64,000 nt of DNA from Clavelina lepadiformis (taxonomy: Eukaryota; Chordata; Ascidiacea; Aplousobranchia; Clavelinidae), in NCBI RefSeq assembly GCF_947623445.1, contig NC_135243.1:19786479-19850478 (forward strand), in the 5' to 3' direction. The position numbers and the translations under genes were made by a program. The notes beneath the pieces were generated by a model that was given only the letters and a program-made list of their open reading frames with translations, did no database searches and had not been told where the DNA came from. Positions 63,301-64,000 of the stretch are shown here, piece by piece. Numbering within the stretch: position 1 is the stretch's first letter; the number at the start of each line of letters is the position of its first letter.

Positions 63301-63661
63301 CTGTTTGCATTGGGTTTCAACGCTGGACCAAATGTTTTGCCAAAGAGGTAAACGGGTCGTTTTCTTTTTTTGGGTTCTTTTACCCAATATCGAAACTTAG
63401 CTTTTGTAATTCCCTATGCAATGGAAAAGATATATCAATATATTGATTACTCTAACCACTATTATTGCTGCCCCATGTAGAAAAAATAACAGGACTACCC
63501 TGATTTAGATTAACAAATTCTTGGTATTAACGCTTGAAATTGGTATGAAAAGAAACTAATTACTATCTTATTAGCTATCCCATTTAAACAGACGTTAGAT
63601 AAAAAACGTAAAAAACATAGTAAAATATAGTAAATGTACTTACTCCTTTTATTTTTCCCAT
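57396..63661 (-). CDS. KDZ-family transposase with CxC-type cysteine cluster, one internal stop
   Basis: Sixteen exons in transcript order: 63661-63644, 63413-63209, 63083-62833, 61540-61432, 61335-61109, 61030-60893, 60808-60638, 60455-60313, 60196-60094, 59799-59716, 59506-59326, 59172-59080, 58962-58836, 58630-58559, 58256-58069, 57979-57396; all phases agree (898 codons). A CxC-type cluster (C115-H146: TCCVCFEEV, IRCGDCG, YYCRQCWDNCH) precedes the KDZ core. Core landmarks: LCPACEG (311-316), CLDANFGL with D327, GVFGVCCKHEFP, VFYDIACKL with D445, FHSYGH, and DGETVERLWAYLRGF with E500/E503, the expected acidic triad. The C-terminus is helical and ends in an acidic tail. Codon 434 is TAA (60157-60159), in frame between EKLL and RNENKIRV. 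Either the gene carries one nonsense change, or a 24-nt GT...AG segment (60160-60137) is removed. KDZ enzymes move DNA in eukaryotes; no terminal repeats were found, so a host-resident gene is also possible. Confidence 0.87.
60157..60159 (-). other. In-frame TAA inside the KDZ coding sequence
   Basis: The frame is open from the acceptor at 60196 to the donor after 60094 apart from this codon. The segment 60160-60137 begins GTAAAG and ends AATAAG, is exactly 24 nt, and its removal would keep frame. It would be far shorter than any other intron here. A nonsense mutation is simpler. Confidence 0.85.
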
Positions 63662-64000
63662 TTCTTGACACGTAGGTCAAGTTTCCATTTGCAGTAAACA
63701 TACAGGCAAATTCTTGTGCTATAGATATTTTTGTCTAACAATTACAACAATAAATTCAATCCTACAAAGAGGGAGGGGTTATGTAAGAGTGTGCAATATT
63801 CATTTCAAAGTTAGATCACTACTAACTCAGTTAGATTTTGTAGTGTAATTTAAATCAGCTGGGAAGCCTATATCTGAAAATAAAGCTAAAAAGAATACAT
63901 TCAAATGTATATATAAAATATACTGCATATGATTGCACAAAAGTTGAGAATACCTGGTCTCAATAGCTGTCTCAGTTAAGAAAAAATTATGATCCTATGT
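63662..64000. other. Upstream flank of the KDZ gene
   Basis: This 339-bp stretch precedes the KDZ start codon on the minus strand. No inverted-repeat terminus or gene could be identified before the window ends; the element edge, if any, may lie beyond. Confidence 0.4.

Noticed and set aside
1..64000. CRISPR arrays, operons, riboswitches or other prokaryotic systems
   Set aside because: The window is spliced eukaryotic DNA; its tandem arrays are coding minisatellites or transposon arms, without repeat-spacer structure.

Overview
The window is metazoan nuclear DNA, AT-rich, with GT-AG introns and dense short transposon remnants. The gene set (nuclear receptor, CUB-ZP-EGF membrane protein, mitochondrial Rieske protein, ZC3H18 orthologue) and the modest introns fit a compact-genome invertebrate. 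I infer an ascidian-like tunicate, but no single feature proves the species. Gene models below were assembled by hand from splice sites and checked for reading-phase continuity at every junction, except where stated.

Layout. 1-3.2 kb: no gene recognised. 3.2-9.1 kb (+): a five-exon nuclear receptor with a complete NR1-type DNA-binding domain and no ligand-binding domain; two unrelated 25-residue tandem repeats flank the DBD. 9.1-13.6 kb: intergenic, with a small hAT-type MITE and a second copy of a 118-bp interspersed repeat. 13.6-19.2 kb (-): a complete 13-exon secreted/membrane protein (signal peptide, CUB, ZP, furin site, EGF, transmembrane helix); its fourth intron carries a foldback element with tandem-repeat arms. 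19.2-27 kb: intergenic, holding a 474-bp hAT MITE with perfect 8-bp target duplication and a nearly intact pogo/Tigger transposon. 27.6-31.9 kb (+): UQCRFS1, five exons. 32.8-40.9 kb (-): ZC3H18 orthologue, 24 exons, tail-to-tail with UQCRFS1. 41-49.7 kb: no gene recognised. 49.8-52.8 kb (+): an unfamiliar gene with homeodomain-like and HMG-like segments and a probable frameshift at an A10 run. 52.8-53.1 kb: a MITE with 25-bp perfect inverted repeats. 55.6-56.5 kb: a decayed LINE reverse transcriptase. 57.4-63.7 kb (-): a 16-exon KDZ-family transposase gene with a CxC-type cysteine cluster, intact catalytic residues and one internal stop that could also be read as a 24-nt intron.

The cellular genes do not form a pathway; they are independent neighbours. 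The strongest candidates for something undescribed are the LBD-less repeat-flanked nuclear receptor, the intron-rich KDZ/CxC gene, the foldback element and the homeodomain-like gene.
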